DNA of 60,889 nucleotides from assembly GCF_000423785.1 (NCBI RefSeq), contig NZ_AUIQ01000004.1, forward strand, positions 1-60,889, written 5' to 3'. Both the position numbers and the translations under genes were made by a program. Position 1 is the first letter of the stretch; every line of letters starts with the position of its first letter. Under the pieces are notes generated by a model. The model saw nothing but the letters and a program-made list of their open reading frames with translations, did no database searches and had not been told where the DNA came from. Below, piece after piece: positions 49,101 through 58,423 of the stretch. Source of the DNA: Tetragenococcus muriaticus DSM 15685. Its GTDB lineage: Bacteria; Bacillota; Bacilli; Lactobacillales; Enterococcaceae.

Positions 49101-49833
49101 AGATTTTGTTTACCCAATGCAGAAATCAACAAAAACGACAAGTTACCAGTCGGTTTCTGAAATGAAACGTTTATACAATGACCCTGATGATCAACAGCTA
49201 AATAAAATTTCTTGGGAAAGCACTTTAGAACAACAACAAAATCGCCATTACCGCTATGTCACAGAAGAATTAGCTAAACCTAAGTTCATGCAAGAAGAAA
49301 AAGTTGATTCAATTGTTATAGGTAGCGCAACGCATAACCTATTACAGTTGCTTCCGTTAACCACACCTCCTACATTCGATAGTGTAGAACAAAAGCTTTC
49401 AAAGTTAATAGAGCAGCAACAAATTGACAATCAGGTAGCAGAAAAAATTGATATATCTGCTATCTTATGGTTTTTTCAAACAGAATTAGGGAAAAAAATA
49501 CTTGCTGCACCTGAGCGAGTGCATAGAGAACAACCTTTTTCGATGTTAAAGGATGCTCGAGAGGTATTTTTAGATTTTGATGAAGCGGATGCTGAGTTAC
49601 TCATTCATGGAATTGTTGATGGATTTATCGAATATGAGGATTATGTTATTTTATATGATTTTAAAACAGATGTTGTGCATAATGAGCAAAGGAAACAAAA
49701 CTTGTTGGATAATTATCAAGGACAACTGCGTTTGTACCGGGAAGCATTGGCACAAGCTTTAAACAAACCTGTAATCAATACTTTTTTAGTTCTTTTAAAT
49801 CATAAAGAAATTATTGAGATGACAACTGAATGA
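46156..49833 (+). CDS. rexA: ATP-dependent helicase/nuclease subunit RexA (AddA)
   Basis: The UvrD-like helicase with a C-terminal nuclease processes double-strand breaks with RexB. Walker A is SASAGSGKT at 31-39; VLVDEYQDTN, GDVKQSIYAFR, and VRVMTIHASKGLEFPVVFLL are helicase motifs II, III and V. The nuclease motif is VILYDFKTDV near the C-terminus. I choose the ATG at 46156, six bases after AAAGGAGG. About 1225 residues is the normal size. It is translationally coupled to rexB. Confidence 0.95.
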   Translation: MVDIPLKPKNETFTDKQWQAVFDSGDNLLVSASAGSGKTSVLVRRVIEKLKNGSNIDELLIVTFTEAAAREMKERIQNALQDAINKESQQERRNHFVKQLTLLPRASISTLHAFCLTVIRRFYFLIDLDPVFRMLTDDTERLLLKEEVWEELRESYFDSSDQDFYRLAENFSNDRSDDGFTDLIMSLYDFAKANPDTIDWLNQLPQSYDTTQGLAGNQMYQTQVKPLILANLQTAIGQQKTALEVAQNTGSMEKAESLLDSELEQARRLWTYVNEDKVQQAYEQLAAFDFKRYPTFNKQEEVKEISEEAIKPRRDSAKELIKNTETFFAQPPEKMLELMNHARPLVKKMGEVTLNFIEKYQKRKQVKGVLDFNDLEHFALDILQGNGEGSEASEYYRDRFEEVLVDEYQDTNRLQEAILFWLCNPESEYGNLYMVGDVKQSIYAFRLADPTLFVDKYSAFAHEEGGRRIILAENFRSRKEVLQFTNLVFEQLMDETVGQIPYDEDAQLVPGFSSFPASENFNTELLLYEKEVEEDPTVVDDKTEGELYLVALKIKELVENKFMIYDKKQKENRPITYDDIVLLTPTRKNNLVIMDVFKQFQIPLEVNDAQNYFQATEVQTMISLLEIIDNPYQDIPFVAVLRSAIVGLNEEELAKIRLAQKEGYYYEAFLSYLKNQDELSVRLRSFHEQLESWRSLARRRALSELIWTIYQETAYLDYVIGLASGRQRYANLVALAHRAESYEQSSFRGLYQFIRFVEKMQEKDKDLAEPLALSQENAVRVMTIHASKGLEFPVVFLLDMTKQFNYSDLTTRYIFEEKLGAGIQYIDNEQVCYDTLPYQAIKQQRIKKMLSEEMRKLYVALTRAEQKLYLVGSYKTKEEALKNWGKALDQENTVLDPALRLKGKANLMDWVGMTLMRHPDMQNDMQTSESKKTIDHPAHFEIHWSNQAQLAEAIKDYQHPTVQNQRLISPEKTEIRELQQRLDFVYPMQKSTKTTSYQSVSEMKRLYNDPDDQQLNKISWESTLEQQQNRHYRYVTEELAKPKFMQEEKVDSIVIGSATHNLLQLLPLTTPPTFDSVEQKLSKLIEQQQIDNQVAEKIDISAILWFFQTELGKKILAAPERVHREQPFSMLKDAREVFLDFDEADAELLIHGIVDGFIEYEDYVILYDFKTDVVHNEQRKQNLLDNYQGQLRLYREALAQALNKPVINTFLVLLNHKEIIEMTTE

Positions 49834-49841
49834 AGTAACTT

Positions 49842-49872
49842 TTGGCAAGAATTTGCATAAGTGTGTTATACT
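49842..49872 (+). promoter_or_regulatory. Promoter of the HxlR-family gene
   Basis: TTGGCA (49842-49847) and TATACT (49867-49872) with a 19-base spacer; TG at 49864-49865 extends the -10. It lies within the longest possible frame for the regulator and so argues for the later start. Confidence 0.5.
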
Positions 49873-49894
49873 TGGAAAAAGAGTGGGGGTTATG

Positions 49895-50239
49895 ATGGAA
49901 ACAAAAGAAACAACTTATACACTTTGCCCAAAATTTGAAAAAGCTTTTTCTATCTTAGGAAAAAAATGGAATGGTTTGATTATAGATGTCTTACTACAAG
50001 AAAATGAGCAACGTTTTGTTGATATGGCTCATAAAATTCCTATGTTAAGCGATCGTGTTTTAGCGGAACGTTTAAAAGAATTAGAAAAAGAAGGAATCGT
50101 TAGTAAAACTGACGGCTTATACCAACTCACGGATAAGGGTATAGGTCTCAAAGAAGTGTTGAATTCAGTACGTCATTGGAGTCAAGATTGGTTGACAGAA
50201 AAAGAATGTAATTTTAGTCGTTCAACAGATAGTTGTTGA
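49895..50239 (+). CDS. HxlR-family transcriptional regulator
   Basis: The 114-aa winged-helix protein shows the HxlR pattern CPKFEKAFSILGKKWNGLII, then FVDMAHKIPMLSDRVLAERLKELEKEGIV, and ends with RHWSQDW. The cysteine near residue 11 matches the redox- or aldehyde-sensing cysteine of several HxlR members. I choose ATG 49895 because a promoter occupies the upstream part. Its target is not evident; it lies between rexA and the pheS leader, and the pheS promoter overlaps its last codons. Confidence 0.85.
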   Translation: METKETTYTLCPKFEKAFSILGKKWNGLIIDVLLQENEQRFVDMAHKIPMLSDRVLAERLKELEKEGIVSKTDGLYQLTDKGIGLKEVLNSVRHWSQDWLTEKECNFSRSTDSC

Positions 50240-50504
50240 TTTTGTTGCTATTTTTTAGTAAACTAAAAACAATAAATAGTAAAAAAGCGTTGATAGAAGA
50301 GAGTAATTTGGTTGAAATAGTAAAGGGAGAATTGCCATAGACTGAAAGCAAGGACTGTTTTCGAAAAATGAAGTTCACTTCTGAAGCTTGCTTGAATTCA
50401 AGCCGGTAATGACTATCGTTAATTAATTAAGTGCGCGATGATTGTCGCGAATTAGGATGGTAACACGAGACCTCGTTCCTTTTTATAGGAAACGAGGTTT
50501 TTTT
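50236..50504 (+). promoter_or_regulatory. Promoter and T-box riboswitch of pheS-pheT, specifier UUC
   Basis: The promoter TTGATT (50236-50241), 17 bases, TAAACT (50259-50264) overlaps the HxlR stop. The leader has an AGAGAG element near 50298, a TTC phenylalanine specifier at 50374-50376 in GAAGTTCACTTCTGAAG, the T-box AGGATGGTAACACG (about 50454-50467), and a terminator stem CCTCGTTTCC-type at 50471-50497 followed by Ts. It would be released by uncharged tRNA(Phe). Confidence 0.9.
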
Positions 50505-50535
50505 ATGTTTAATTTAAAAAAAGGGGGACGTTTGT

Positions 50536-51579
50536 ATGTCTTTACAAGAACAGTTGGAAACACTAGAAAATGAAACATTACAACAAATTCATCAGACTAC
50601 GGATTTATCTACTCTGAACCAAATTCGGGTGCAGACACTTGGGAAAAAAGGTCCAATCACTGAAGTGTTACGTGGAATGAAGGAACTAACACCTGAAGAA
50701 CGACCTAAGGTAGGAAGCTTTGCTAATCAAGTAAGAGATAATTTAACACAACAAATCGAAGAAAAAAGAGCGCAGCTGGAAGAAGAAGCGCTAAATCAAT
50801 CGCTAGCAGAAGAAAGTATTGATGTCACTTTACCTGGTAAAAAAATTCCACAAGGGACTCGACATATTTTAACGAAAATTTTAGAAGAAATTGAGGATAT
50901 TTTTGTTGGGATGGGCTATCAAGTTATTGAAGGTTCAGAAGTTGAACAAGACTATTATAACTTTGAACGGATGAATATTCCCAAAAATCATCCTGCTCGT
51001 GATATGCAAGATACCTTTTATATTTCAGATGAGTTATTAATACGTACTCATACCTCGCCAGTCCAAGCAAGGACAATGGAAAAGCATGACTTTTCCAAGG
51101 GACCGCTTCGAATGATTTCGCCAGGTAAGGTGTTTCGTCGTGATACAGATGATGCCACTCATAGCCATCAATTTTATCAAATTGAAGGTCTTGTTGTTGA
51201 TAAACATATAACTTTAGGAGATTTAAAAGGTACATTAGAAGAACTTATGAGAAAAATGTTTGGTGAAGACCGCGAAGTTCGTTTGCGACCTAGCTACTTT
51301 CCTTTTACTGAACCTTCTGTTGAGGCGGATGTTTCTTGCTTTAAATGTGGGGGTAAAGGATGTAGTGTTTGCAAAAATACCGGTTGGATCGAAATTTTAG
51401 GTTCTGGCATGGTACATCCGAATGTTTTAGAGATGTCTGGTATTGATTCTAAAGAATATTCTGGTTTTGCTTTTGGTTTGGGACCAGACCGAATTGCTAT
51501 GCTACGCTATGGCGTGGATGATATTCGTAGTTTTTATTTAAACGATACTCGTTTTATCGATCAGTTCAAGGGGGAATAG
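50536..51579 (+). CDS. pheS: Phenylalanine--tRNA ligase alpha subunit
   Basis: The 347-aa catalytic subunit has an N-terminal coiled coil (1-85), motif 2 ([19 protein letters not shown]), and motif 3 ([22 protein letters not shown]). [18 protein letters not shown] zinc-like cluster seen in bacterial PheS is present. The ATG follows AAAAGGGGGACG. It is transcribed with pheT, three bases downstream, under T-box control. Confidence 0.97.
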   Translation: MSLQEQLETLENETLQQIHQTTDLSTLNQIRVQTLGKKGPITEVLRGMKELTPEERPKVGSFANQVRDNLTQQIEEKRAQLEEEALNQSLAEESIDVTLPGKKIPQGTRHILTKILEEIEDIFVGMGYQVIEGSEVEQDYYNFERMNIPKNHPARDMQDTFYISDELLIRTHTSPVQARTMEKHDFSKGPLRMISPGKVFRRDTDDATHSHQFYQIEGLVVDKHITLGDLKGTLEELMRKMFGEDREVRLRPSYFPFTEPSVEADVSCFKCGGKGCSVCKNTGWIEILGSGMVHPNVLEMSGIDSKEYSGFAFGLGPDRIAMLRYGVDDIRSFYLNDTRFIDQFKGE

Positions 51580-51582
51580 TAA

Positions 51583-54006
51583 ATGCTTGTTTCATATAAG
51601 TGGCTAAATGAGCTAGTGGATATGTCGAATGTCACTTCTCAGACGTTAGCCGATCAAATGTCGTTAACTGGAATTGAAGTAGAAGGTGTTTCTTATCCAA
51701 ATGCTGGATTGAAAAAAATTGTGGTAGGAGACGTTAAAGGATGTGAACCACATCCAGATGCTGACCATCTATCGGTTTGCCAAGTGGATGTAGGCCAGGA
51801 GGAATTGCTACAAATTGTTTGTGGAGCACCTAATATTAAAGCTGGAATTAAGGTAATTGTAGCTTTACCTAGCGCACGAATTGCTGGAAACGCAAAGATA
51901 AAAAAAGGAAAAATCAGAGGTCAAGTTTCTAATGGGATGATTTGTTCTTTACAAGAACTTGGCTATAGTGAAAGCCTGGTACCTAAAGAATATGCAGAAG
52001 GTATTTATTATTTGCCAGACGAAGCTGTTCCTGGAGAAGAAGTATATTCTTACTTAGCCATGGATGATGCTATCATTGAGCTAGATATTACGCCTAATCG
52101 GGCAGACGCGCTGAGTATGCGTGGCGTAGCCTTTGAAACAGGAGCTATCTATAATAAGAAACCTACTTTTTTGAAAAAAGAACTCCGAGAAAGTTCTGCT
52201 AAGGCGGCGGATAAGATAGACGTGCAGGTGACTAATAAAGAAGAAGCCCCTAGTTATCAAATTCGTTTAATTGAAAATGTCAAAATTCAGCCGAGCCCAC
52301 GTTGGCTGCAAAATCGCTTAATGAATATTGGTATTCGTCCGATTAATAATGTTGTAGATGTGACCAATTATATTTTAATGTATTATGGGCAACCATTGCA
52401 TGCTTTTGACTATAACCGTTTATCTGGGCAAGAAATTGTGGTGCGTCGAGCACAAGATGATGAAAAATTAGTTACTTTAGATGGTGAAACACGTGCACTT
52501 TCTGAACAAAACATTGCTATTACAGATGGGCAAAAACCTGTTGCTTTAGCTGGAGTTATGGGAGGACTTGATTCAGAAATTACAGAATCGACGACAACGG
52601 TCGCTCTTGAGGCGGCATTATTTGACCCGGCAGCTGTCAGACATACTTCTCAAGAATTTCATTTACACAGTGAATCTTCCACTCGTTTTGAGAAGGGAAT
52701 TAATGTAGCAACAATTGATGAAGCCTGTGAGCAGGCATGTGCTTTAATTGCTGAATTAGCTGGAGGAACTGTTCTCCAAGGAGCAGTAAAAGCGACTGAA
52801 TTACAATCAAAAGATACAGAAGTGCCTATCACTTTACAACGTATGAATAATTATTTAGGCACTGAGCTAACGGTGCCTACAGTCAACAATATCTTTTCTG
52901 CTTTAGGCTTTGGATATCAGGAAAATGATGGGAACTATACTGTTGTGATTCCTCCTCGTCGATGGGATATAGCTATTGAAGCTGATGTTGTAGAAGAAGT
53001 AGCAAGAATTTATGGCTATAATAATTTACCTTCTACTTTGCCTAAAGGAGAAACCGTTGCGGGCGCATTGACGGAGGCACAATTAAAAACGCGGAAAGTA
53101 CGTACATTATTTGAAGCAGCTGGGTTAAGTGAGGCTATAAGTTATGCATTGACTTCAGAAGAAAAGACGAAACAATTTACGAATGCAAGCTCAAAGTTAA
53201 CGCGTTTAGATTCGCCGATGACAGCTGAAAGGACAGTGCTGCGTTTAAACTTAGTTACTGGGCTTTTAGACGATGTGGCTTATAATGTAGCGCGTAGAAA
53301 CGAACAAGTGGCTCTATACGAAATTGGTCGTGTTTTTTATCAAGAAAACGAACAAAATCCTAAAGATGATCTTCCACAAGAAAACAATCACGTAGCTTTT
53401 GCTATTGCTGGGCAGTGGAAAGCGAGTGATTGGCAAAGCAAAGAAGAGTACGTTGATTTTTATCGTGCTAAGGGAATTTTAGAAGAACTATTTACTGAAT
53501 TAAATTTAACAGATCTCATTATTTATGAAAAAACAACGCAATTAAAAGAAATGCATCCGGGAAGAAGCGCTGAAGTCTTTTTAAATGGACAAAGTATCGG
53601 TTTTATTGGACAAGTTCATCCTACTGTAACTAAACAGTACGAAATACCAGAAACATATGTAGCCGAGTTGGATTTGGATACGATTCTAAGTACGAAGCCT
53701 GAATTTACTTATGTTTCAGTCACAAGATATCCAAAAGTCACAAGAGATATTGCATTAATAGTCGAAGAAGATGTCGTTAACCAAACATTAGTGCAGACAA
53801 TTGAAAAAGCTGCAGGTAGGTTTTTACAAACTGTTTCTTTATTTGATGTTTATCAAGGAGAAAATGTCACATCAGGATATAAATCAATGGCTTATCGTTT
53901 AACGTTTGTTAATCCAGAAGCTACTTTGACTGATGAGCAAGTAAATAAAGCAATGACAAATGTTGAAAAAGCTCTAACCGAAAATTTGGCGGCAACTATT
54001 CGTTGA
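51583..54006 (+). CDS. pheT: Phenylalanine--tRNA ligase beta subunit
   Basis: The 807-aa subunit starts with a tRNA-binding (EMAP-like) domain ([26 protein letters not shown]), followed by the B3/B4 editing domain ([17 protein letters not shown]), the B5 domain and the C-terminal ferredoxin-fold anticodon domain ([20 protein letters not shown]). All expected parts are present. It ends at a very strong terminator. Confidence 0.97.
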   Translation: MLVSYKWLNELVDMSNVTSQTLADQMSLTGIEVEGVSYPNAGLKKIVVGDVKGCEPHPDADHLSVCQVDVGQEELLQIVCGAPNIKAGIKVIVALPSARIAGNAKIKKGKIRGQVSNGMICSLQELGYSESLVPKEYAEGIYYLPDEAVPGEEVYSYLAMDDAIIELDITPNRADALSMRGVAFETGAIYNKKPTFLKKELRESSAKAADKIDVQVTNKEEAPSYQIRLIENVKIQPSPRWLQNRLMNIGIRPINNVVDVTNYILMYYGQPLHAFDYNRLSGQEIVVRRAQDDEKLVTLDGETRALSEQNIAITDGQKPVALAGVMGGLDSEITESTTTVALEAALFDPAAVRHTSQEFHLHSESSTRFEKGINVATIDEACEQACALIAELAGGTVLQGAVKATELQSKDTEVPITLQRMNNYLGTELTVPTVNNIFSALGFGYQENDGNYTVVIPPRRWDIAIEADVVEEVARIYGYNNLPSTLPKGETVAGALTEAQLKTRKVRTLFEAAGLSEAISYALTSEEKTKQFTNASSKLTRLDSPMTAERTVLRLNLVTGLLDDVAYNVARRNEQVALYEIGRVFYQENEQNPKDDLPQENNHVAFAIAGQWKASDWQSKEEYVDFYRAKGILEELFTELNLTDLIIYEKTTQLKEMHPGRSAEVFLNGQSIGFIGQVHPTVTKQYEIPETYVAELDLDTILSTKPEFTYVSVTRYPKVTRDIALIVEEDVVNQTLVQTIEKAAGRFLQTVSLFDVYQGENVTSGYKSMAYRLTFVNPEATLTDEQVNKAMTNVEKALTENLAATIR

Positions 54007-54026
54007 TGTAAAATCTATAGTGAAAC

Positions 54027-54072
54027 AAAAAATTTCGAGTAAAAAGACTACCTTTTTACTCGAAATTTTTTT
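54027..54072. terminator. Bidirectional intrinsic terminator
   Basis: Bases 54027-54046 and 54052-54071 form a perfect 20-bp stem (core TTTCGAGTAAAAAG) with a five-base loop, flanked by A- and T-runs. It is shared by pheT and the convergent trpS. Confidence 0.92.
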
Positions 54073-54077
54073 ATTGT

Positions 54078-55094
54078 TTAACGGAAATAGTTGATTCCCA
54101 TGGCTGTTTTTACTTCATCTAATGTTTGTGCGGCAATTTGCTCTGCTGCAAGACTTCCCTCTTTTAAAAGGTCCATTACGTATTGAGGATCTTGGGCAAA
54201 TTTTTCACGACGAGTTCGCATAGGAGTTAATACTTCATCCAATACTTCTATAAGGTAACGTTTGATTTTTACATCTCCTAAACCACCTTGTTGATACTGT
54301 TCTTTTAATTCTTGAACATAGTTTTTATCTTTGGCAAAAACATCAAGATAAGTAAAGACCATATTCCCTTCTACATTTCCTGGATCTTGAACATGTATGT
54401 GGTTGGGATCTGTGTACATATTCATTACTTTTTTATCTACAGTTTCTTTAGAATCAGCAAGATAAATTCCATTATTTAAAGATTTACTCATTTTGCCTCG
54501 TCCATCAATTCCAGGCAAACGTCCCATTCCTTTTTCTGGAAGGACGCCTTTGGGGTTTATTAGGACCTCTTGGTAAGTTGAATTAAAAGAATGGACGATT
54601 TCTTGTGCTTGTTCTACCATTGGTTTTTGATCTTCACCTACTGGAACTAAATTGGCTTTAAAAGCGGTAATATCTGATGCTTGCGAAATAGGGTAAATAA
54701 AAAAGCCTGTAGGCACACCTTCGCCAAAATTTTTTTGTTCAATCTCTGTTTTTACAGTAGGGTTACGACGTACACGACCCACACTGACTAAGTTCAAATA
54801 ATACATTGTTAATTCAGAGAGTTCAGGGATCTGAGACTGAATAAACAAGGTCGACTTTTGGGGATCCAAGCCCACGGCTAAATAATCTAATGCAACTTCT
54901 AACACATTGGAAGAAACTTTTTCAGGTGTTCTTGCATTATCAGTTAACGCTTGAATATCAGCAATCATAACAAATAAATTATTGTTTGGATCATCTTGCA
55001 TTGTTTTTCGTGTTCTTAGTGAACCGACATAATGACCCAAATGTAGATTTCCCGTGGGACGGTCTCCTGTAAGAATTGTATTCACATTGTTCAC
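54078..55094 (-). CDS. trpS: Tryptophan--tRNA ligase
   Basis: The 338-aa class I synthetase shows the HIGH-equivalent TGNLHLGHYVGS and the KMSKS loop in GRGKMSKSLNN. Length and motifs are normal. On the minus strand AAAGGTGAAC precedes the ATG, and a TG-extended -10 (TATAGA near 55111-55116) lies upstream. No T-box is seen in its leader, in contrast to thrS and pheS here. Confidence 0.96.
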   Translation of the reverse strand: MNNVNTILTGDRPTGNLHLGHYVGSLRTRKTMQDDPNNNLFVMIADIQALTDNARTPEKVSSNVLEVALDYLAVGLDPQKSTLFIQSQIPELSELTMYYLNLVSVGRVRRNPTVKTEIEQKNFGEGVPTGFFIYPISQASDITAFKANLVPVGEDQKPMVEQAQEIVHSFNSTYQEVLINPKGVLPEKGMGRLPGIDGRGKMSKSLNNGIYLADSKETVDKKVMNMYTDPNHIHVQDPGNVEGNMVFTYLDVFAKDKNYVQELKEQYQQGGLGDVKIKRYLIEVLDEVLTPMRTRREKFAQDPQYVMDLLKEGSLAAEQIAAQTLDEVKTAMGINYFR

Positions 55095-55244
55095 CTTTTT
55101 CTAAATGTAGTCTATAGCAATCTTACCTTTTTTTTTTATGAGAAACAATCCTTAAGGATAAGTTATTATAAAATTTATATGGTAAGTTTCCTTACATTAA
55201 AATGTTAGAAACCGTTGTTTTTTGGCTTTAAAGTCAAAAAAAAC

Positions 55245-55274
55245 TTTACAAAAGCAAAACTGTCTGCTTATAAT
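55245..55274 (+). promoter_or_regulatory. Promoter of the four-gene amino-acid importer
   Basis: TTTACA (55245-55250), 18 bases, TATAAT (55269-55274). The 240-base gap between trpS and the operon also contains the 12-base palindrome ATCCTTAAGGAT (about 55149-55160) and AAGTAAG-like inverted bases; no gene is apparent. Confidence 0.6.
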
Positions 55275-55336
55275 AATGATTAGTTATCTATTAGAAAACT
55301 CTTATTAATTTTAAATAATAGAAGGTGTGTGAAGAC

Positions 55337-56074
55337 ATGGCAATGATTGAATTTAAAAACGTTGAAAAATACTTTGGTAATTTTCATGCTTTAAAAGATA
55401 TTAATCTTACATTTGAAAAGGGTGAAGTAGTTGTAGTAATTGGCCCTTCTGGTTCTGGAAAAAGTACTCTGTTGCGCACCATTAATGGTCTAGAAACTAT
55501 TTCATCGGGTAATCTTTTGATTAATGATCAAGATATACGAAGTAAACAAACAAAACTAACTGAAATTAGAAAGAATATTGGCATGGTGTTTCAACATTTC
55601 AACTTATACCCGAATAAAACGGTATTGGAAAATATTACGCTAGCACCTACAAAAGTCTTAAATAGAAATGAAAAAGAAGCCAAAGATGCAGCAGAAAGAT
55701 TATTAGATCGAGTGGGGATGTTAGATAAAAAAGACTCTTATCCTTCAACACTTTCGGGTGGGCAACAACAACGTGTAGCAATTGCTAGAGGGCTAGCCAT
55801 GCAACCGGAAATGCTATTATTTGATGAACCAACTTCAGCTTTAGACCCGGAAATGATCGGAGATGTATTAGATGTTATGAAACAATTGGCACGTGAGGGG
55901 ATGTCTATGATTGTGGTTACGCATGAGATGAATTTCGCTCGCGATGTTGCCGATCGTGTCATATTTATGGCTGATGGGCAAGTTTTAGAAGATAGCTATG
56001 ATGTTGAAGGATTTTTTGAACAACCGAGTGAAAGACGTGCTCAACAATTTCTTAATAAAGTTGTGAACCACTAA
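55337..56074 (+). CDS. Polar amino-acid ABC transporter ATP-binding protein
   Basis: The 245-aa ATPase shows Walker [11 protein letters not shown]-loop [14 protein letters not shown], signature LSGGQQQR, and Walker [17 protein letters not shown] choose the ATG at 55337; the GTG at 55325 overlaps the AAGG site. It is first in an ATPase, binding protein, permease, permease operon that resembles the glutamate/glutamine and aspartate importers of Gram-positives. It is a paralogue of GlnQ at 23421-24158. Confidence 0.92.
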   Translation: MAMIEFKNVEKYFGNFHALKDINLTFEKGEVVVVIGPSGSGKSTLLRTINGLETISSGNLLINDQDIRSKQTKLTEIRKNIGMVFQHFNLYPNKTVLENITLAPTKVLNRNEKEAKDAAERLLDRVGMLDKKDSYPSTLSGGQQQRVAIARGLAMQPEMLLFDEPTSALDPEMIGDVLDVMKQLAREGMSMIVVTHEMNFARDVADRVIFMADGQVLEDSYDVEGFFEQPSERRAQQFLNKVVNH

Positions 56075-56143
56075 AGCCTTATTTTCACAGACAAGGTTCG
56101 TTGAAATGGTTTATAGGAAACGGACGAATAAGGAGGAAGAATT

Positions 56144-56959
56144 ATGCTTAGAAAAAAACTAGTCTCCCTTTTGACCCTTTTGTTTGTCGTGTTTACATTA
56201 TCTGCTTGTAGATCAGAAAGTATAGCAGATCAAGATGTTTTATCGATGAGTGAGGATTCAAATGAAATTACTTGGGGCGTCAAAAATGATACTCGATTAT
56301 TTGGATTGATGGATATCTCTTCACAGGAGGTAAAAGGATTTGATATTGACATAGCAAAAGCGATCACTGAAAAAATATTAGGACGAGATGGTCATGCGAC
56401 ATTTGTTGAAGTAACATCTAAAACACGGATTCCTTTATTAAAAAATGGCAATATTAACGCGATTATTGCAACAATGACAATTTCTGAAGAACGTAGAGAA
56501 GAAGTAGACTTCTCTGATGTTTATTTTGACGCGGGTCAATCACTGTTAGTCGAAAAGGGGAGTCCTATTACAGATGTGGATTCTATTGGGCCGGATAATA
56601 CAGTTTTAGCGGTAAAAGGATCCACTTCTACTGAAAATATCCGAGAACACGCTCCTGAGGCTAACGTAATAGAATTAGAAAATTACGCTGAAGCGTTTAC
56701 GGCATTACAAGCTGGTCAAGGAGACGTAATGACAACAGATAACGCTATTTTATTAGGGATGGCAAGTGAAAATTCTAACTACGAACTCGTAGGAGGAACC
56801 TTTACAAACGAGCCTTATGGAATTGCAGTAGATAAGAATCAAGAAAACTTTTTAAACGCTGTGAATGAGGCTTTAGAAGAAATGCATGAAGATGGAACCT
56901 ATGATGAAATTTATGAAAAGTGGTTTCCAAATGATGATGAAGGTCGAGTCCATGAATAG
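56144..56959 (+). CDS. Amino-acid ABC transporter substrate-binding lipoprotein
   Basis: The 271-aa precursor has a lipoprotein signal with lipobox LSAC, the cysteine being residue 22, so it should be anchored outside the membrane. The mature part is a type-1 polar amino-acid binding domain (GVKNDTRLFGLMDISSQEVKGFDIDIAKAI, ATMTISEERREEVDFSDVYF). The MTISEER motif is as in glutamate/glutamine binders. It is encoded between the ATPase and two permeases. An AGGAGGAAG site precedes the ATG. Confidence 0.93.
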   Translation: MLRKKLVSLLTLLFVVFTLSACRSESIADQDVLSMSEDSNEITWGVKNDTRLFGLMDISSQEVKGFDIDIAKAITEKILGRDGHATFVEVTSKTRIPLLKNGNINAIIATMTISEERREEVDFSDVYFDAGQSLLVEKGSPITDVDSIGPDNTVLAVKGSTSTENIREHAPEANVIELENYAEAFTALQAGQGDVMTTDNAILLGMASENSNYELVGGTFTNEPYGIAVDKNQENFLNAVNEALEEMHEDGTYDEIYEKWFPNDDEGRVHE

Positions 56960-56970
56960 GAGGGAAAGAG

Positions 56971-57612
56971 ATGTTAGCATTGTTTCAAAATTACTCGGGA
57001 ATGTTTTTGGACGGGTTTAAAGTCACCATATTGTCCAGCTTAATTGCTTTATTTTTTAGCTTGCTGATAGGTACTTTGATGGCTATCTTTCAGTTATCTT
57101 CAAATAAAGTGGTAAGAGGATTAGCTAGAGGTTATGTTGAACTTTTTCGAAACATCCCTTTGTTAATTATCGCGATGTTTTTTTATGTTGTTTTACCTAT
57201 GTACGGATTTCCCTTCACAGGCTTTCAGGCTGGTACGATTGGTTTAACCATTTATACTTCTGCCTTTATTGCTGAAACTGTGCGTTCTGGTATCCAAACG
57301 GTACCCAAAGGCCAAACAGAAGCCGCTTTATCATCAGGCTTTAGTTCTGTGCAAGTGATGCGCTATATTGTTTTGCCTCAGGCTTTTAAAATTGTGATTC
57401 CGCCTTTGGGAGGACAATTTATTAATTTAATTAAAAATTCGTCTATACTCGCAATTGTTGCTGGCCTTGATTTGATGTATCAAGGCGATCTAATTGCAAG
57501 TACCACGTTTATCACCTTTGATACGTATATCATTGTTGGTATTTTTTATTTAATTTTGACATTGCCGTTATCTTACTTAATGAACTATTTAGAAAAACGT
57601 TTGGATGTCTAG
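56971..57612 (+). CDS. Amino-acid ABC transporter permease 1
   Basis: The 213-aa inner-membrane protein is of the HisM/GltK type with about five hydrophobic segments. The EAA loop is visible as GQTEAALSSGFSSVQVMRYIVLPQAF. It follows the binding-protein gene by 11 bases behind AGGAGGGAAAG and pairs with the next permease as a heterodimer. Confidence 0.92.
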   Translation: MLALFQNYSGMFLDGFKVTILSSLIALFFSLLIGTLMAIFQLSSNKVVRGLARGYVELFRNIPLLIIAMFFYVVLPMYGFPFTGFQAGTIGLTIYTSAFIAETVRSGIQTVPKGQTEAALSSGFSSVQVMRYIVLPQAFKIVIPPLGGQFINLIKNSSILAIVAGLDLMYQGDLIASTTFITFDTYIIVGIFYLILTLPLSYLMNYLEKRLDV

Positions 57613-57635
57613 TCTAGAAAGGAGAAAAACAGCAT

Positions 57636-58292
57636 ATGGATTTTATAGGAGCATTTTCATTTGATAATCTGCGGTTTTTATTAGATGGTCTGCAGGTTAC
57701 TGTTTCGGTATCAGCTATATCGATCGTTCTTAGCTTTTTAATCGGTGCGCTAGCGGGCACTTTACGTTTTTCAAATATCCCTGTCTTGTCTAGAATTCTA
57801 GGTTTAGTGATTGATATCATTCGAAATTTACCGTTACTGCTTATTATTTTCTTTACTTATTTTGCTTTGCCACAGATTGGTATTCGCTTTGATATTTTTT
57901 GGTCAGCAATAGCTGCTTTAACAATTTTTGAGTCTGCTATGCTTTCCGAAATTTTTCGAGCTGGTTTGAATGCAGTGCCGGATGAACAAACTGAAGCGGG
58001 GCTTTCAACGGGATTGAGCTATTTACAGACTATGGTTATTATTATTATCCCGCAAGCTTTTCGCTCGATGATTCCTGCGATTATTAGCCAATTGATTTCT
58101 TTAGTAAAGGATTCTTCTTTGGCTATTATTATCTCATTACCAGAAATAACTCACCACGCTAGGATTATTTATGGGCAAGATACAAACTATGTTTTACCGA
58201 TGTTTGTCGCATTGACGATTAGTTACTTTGTTATCTGTTATTTGCTTTCATTGCTATCCAGATACTTAGAACATAAACGTTATAAATATTAA
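57636..58292 (+). CDS. Amino-acid ABC transporter permease 2
   Basis: The 218-aa partner permease has the EAA loop DEQTEAGLSTGLSYLQTMVIIIIPQAF and about five membrane segments. It shares the same fold with the preceding permease and probably arose by duplication. It is the last gene of the importer operon; a short terminator follows. Confidence 0.92.
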   Translation: MDFIGAFSFDNLRFLLDGLQVTVSVSAISIVLSFLIGALAGTLRFSNIPVLSRILGLVIDIIRNLPLLLIIFFTYFALPQIGIRFDIFWSAIAALTIFESAMLSEIFRAGLNAVPDEQTEAGLSTGLSYLQTMVIIIIPQAFRSMIPAIISQLISLVKDSSLAIIISLPEITHHARIIYGQDTNYVLPMFVALTISYFVICYLLSLLSRYLEHKRYKY

Positions 58293-58306
58293 AGTAACAA
58301 CTGATT

Positions 58307-58337
58307 AACTCATCCTTTGAGAGGGTGAGTTTTTTTG
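58307..58337 (+). terminator. Intrinsic terminator after the importer operon
   Basis: AACTCATCC (58307-58315) and GGGTGAGTT (58323-58331) pair with one G-T, followed by a run of Ts. Confidence 0.82.
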
Positions 58338-58423
58338 TAGAAAAGTAGAAAACTTGAAAAGTTTGAACAAAAAGTACACAATAAGTAAGTGATGTATTGA
58401 AAGAAAAGTAAAGGGTGACAAAT

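Noticed and set aside
55140-55244. A T-box or other amino-acid riboswitch before trpS
   Set aside because: No T-box sequence, specifier stem or terminator/antiterminator pair could be found in the leader on the minus strand.
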